A stretch of 13,989 nucleotides of DNA, from contig JAUYEB010000071.1 of assembly GCA_030691555.1 (NCBI GenBank), positions 1-13,989 of the forward strand, written 5' to 3'. This document shows positions 12,897-13,989 of this stretch, one piece after another (positions within the stretch are counted from its first letter, which is position 1; every line of letters begins with the position of its first letter). The position numbers and the translations under genes are program-made. The DNA is from Candidatus Bathyarchaeota archaeon (lineage in GTDB: Archaea; Thermoproteota; Bathyarchaeia; TCS64). A model generated the notes under the pieces. It did not search any database. It saw only the letters and a program-made list of their open reading frames with translations, and was not told the DNA's origin.

Positions 12897-13859
12897 TTAC
12901 AGTTTTCCACGACGATGTCGTTCGCCTAGAACTTTCAGCATATCATCGACCATAGCCGCAAGATCGTATTCAGGATTCCAGCCCCATTCCTCCCTCGCAG
13001 CTGAATCGTCTATGCTCTTCGGCCACGAATCGGCAATCGCCTGACGATAATCAGGCCTATATTCCACCTCGAACTTGGGCAGGTGCTTTCGTATCTCAGC
13101 CACAAGCTCCTTTGGAGAAAAACTAAGTGCCCCCATGTTGAAGTCGGCGTGATGCCTCAGAGTCGAGAGGTCCGCTTCGAGTATCTGAATTACCCCCTTT
13201 AGGCAATCGGGCATGTACATCATAGGCAGCGTGGAATCCGGTCGAAGGAAGCAGGTGTATCTACCGCTCTTTATCGCCTCGTAGAATATCTCAACCGCAT
13301 AGTCCGTCGTACCTCCACCGGGTGGAGCGACGTTGCTAATTATGCCCGGAAACCTGGCCCCACGCACGTCGACACCGTACTTATGATGATAATAGTTGCC
13401 GAGGAGTTCGCCGGTCACCTTTGTGATGCCGTACATGGTCTTCGGCCTCATCACCGTCTCCTGAGGGGTCTTGTCGCGGGGAGTCTCCGGCCCGAAAACC
13501 GCGATCGAGCTCGGGTTAAAAACGCGTTTTAACTTACGAGTTCTGGCGACCTCTAGGACGTTGTATAGGCCGTTGACGTTCACGTTCCAGGCCACGTTCG
13601 GTCTCTGCTCCCCCGAGGCGGATAGGAGGGCGGCGAGGTGGACTATCGTGTCGACGCCATATTCAACGACTATGGCTTCAAGCTTCTTGGCATCCGTAAC
13701 GTCGAGAAGCTCGAACGGTCCATCGTCGAACGAGGGACTCCTTAGATCCGATGCAACGACCGCGTCCTTACCATACACTTCCCGTAGCCGGGGAGTGAGC
13801 TCCGAGCCGATCTGCCCAGACGCGCCCGTAACGAGTATCTTCCCTATGCCGCCGCCCAA
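12897..13859 (-). CDS. L-threonine 3-dehydrogenase, short-chain (SDR, epimerase-like) type
   Basis: Oxidises L-threonine to 2-amino-3-oxobutyrate with NAD, first step of threonine breakdown to glycine and acetyl-CoA. 320 residues, usual for the family. NAD-binding TGASGQIG (11-18); D38 after strand 2 indicates NAD; HLAALLSASGEQRP (74-87); active-site S118 in PSSIAVFG and Y143-x3-K147 in YGITK. Signatures separating it from sugar epimerases: RFPGIIS (169-175), GGGTTDYAVEIFYEA (181-195), YTCFLRPDSTLPMMYMPD (201-218) and the C-terminal DSWPKSIDDSAAREEWGW, all as in the Thermoplasma and Flavobacterium enzymes. This is not the zinc MDR-type Tdh of Thermococcales. Start is TTG at 13859, preceded by a TATA-like AATTTAAT (13886-13893) at a distance giving an almost leaderless mRNA. 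A divergent gene begins at the window edge. Confidence 0.9.
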   Translation of the reverse strand: MGGGIGKILVTGASGQIGSELTPRLREVYGKDAVVASDLRSPSFDDGPFELLDVTDAKKLEAIVVEYGVDTIVHLAALLSASGEQRPNVAWNVNVNGLYNVLEVARTRKLKRVFNPSSIAVFGPETPRDKTPQETVMRPKTMYGITKVTGELLGNYYHHKYGVDVRGARFPGIISNVAPPGGGTTDYAVEIFYEAIKSGRYTCFLRPDSTLPMMYMPDCLKGVIQILEADLSTLRHHADFNMGALSFSPKELVAEIRKHLPKFEVEYRPDYRQAIADSWPKSIDDSAAREEWGWNPEYDLAAMVDDMLKVLGERHRRGKL

Positions 13860-13961
13860 AGAAACCCCACAGGGATATTTCTTTCAATTTAATCTAGATA
13901 ACACCTTCTATCGAACCCGGAAAGTGTTAAAGGTCCTCAAATCGACTCAACCCTGATACTC
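13860..13961. promoter_or_regulatory. Divergent control region upstream of threonine dehydrogenase
   Basis: TAACACCTTC (13899-13908) and GAAAGTGTTA (13920-13929) are inverted copies with one mismatch in 10 bp and an 11-bp spacer. The tdh-side TATA is at 13886-13893; on the plus strand GTTAAAGG (13926-13933) may be the TATA of the right-edge gene, overlapping the right arm. The pair lies between both promoters, as an operator shared by divergent genes would. Confidence 0.4.
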
Positions 13962-13989
13962 ATGAGGGACCCAACAGCCTTCCTAGCGA
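13962..13989 (+). CDS. Start of a divergent gene cut by the window edge (tentative)
   Basis: ATG at 13962 opens a frame MRDPTAFLA that runs off the window. Codons (AGG, GAC, GCC, TTC) fit local use, and a TATA-like GTTAAAGG lies about 32 bp upstream. Nine codons do not allow identification. Because it diverges from threonine dehydrogenase, 2-amino-3-oxobutyrate CoA ligase (Kbl), the next enzyme of the pathway, is a reasonable guess from context only. Confidence 0.35.

Overview
The window reads as an archaeal chromosome segment, most likely from the TACK side of the Archaea (Thermoproteota sensu lato, for example a Bathyarchaeia-like lineage). This placement is inference. It rests on a Sulfolobus-type single-OB-fold SSB, an Sm-like protein, a TrmB-family regulator, a UbiX-type flavin prenyltransferase, a radical SAM protein of the tetraether lipid synthase (Tes, MJ0619-like) group, heavy use of AGG and ATA codons, several TTG/GTG starts, and TATA boxes lying 25-30 bp from start codons (short-leader or leaderless mRNAs). 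No rRNA, tRNA, CRISPR array, insertion sequence or prophage gene was recognised.

Layout. At the left edge, on the minus strand, is a threonine synthase carrying an extra C-terminal PadR-like winged helix (6-1421). Diverging from it is a two-gene plus-strand unit: a single-OB SSB and an HD-domain protein (1498-2391). The HD gene converges on ubiX (2388-2936, minus); their stop codons share one CTAG. Two more minus-strand genes follow upstream of ubiX: an Sm-like protein (3013-3303) and a small SAM methyltransferase (3410-3949). Between 3950 and about 5376 lies an atypical patch: a possible coding remnant, a six-helix membrane protein with different codon use (4164-4835), and 540 bp without a recognisable gene but with hairpins, orphan terminator-like signals and short repeats. 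Next come ilvD (5377-7065, plus, apparently leaderless) converging on the Tes-like gene (7070-8587, minus), and a TrmB-family regulator diverging from tes (8728-9504). The regulator converges on an M16 zinc peptidase (9501-10856, minus). Then a two-winged-helix regulator (11003-11725, minus) diverges from a glyoxylate/D-2-hydroxyacid reductase (11832-12827, plus). An SDR-type L-threonine 3-dehydrogenase (12897-13859, minus) follows, with the first bases of a divergent gene at the right edge.

How the genes relate. Threonine synthesis is at one end and threonine oxidation at the other, with ilvD (branched-chain amino acids) and a glyoxylate/hydroxypyruvate-type reductase between them, so amino-acid carbon flow around threonine, glycine and isoleucine is a theme. 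A second theme is isoprenoid lipid: UbiX makes prenylated FMN, which the archaeal mevalonate route uses through a UbiD-type decarboxylase, and Tes joins the lipid chains into tetraethers.

The best leads for new biology are regulatory: the enzyme-regulator fusion in threonine synthase; an inverted repeat between tes and a divergent TrmB regulator; a perfect 23-bp palindrome at the promoter of the two-winged-helix gene; and the structured, gene-free 540-bp stretch upstream of ilvD.
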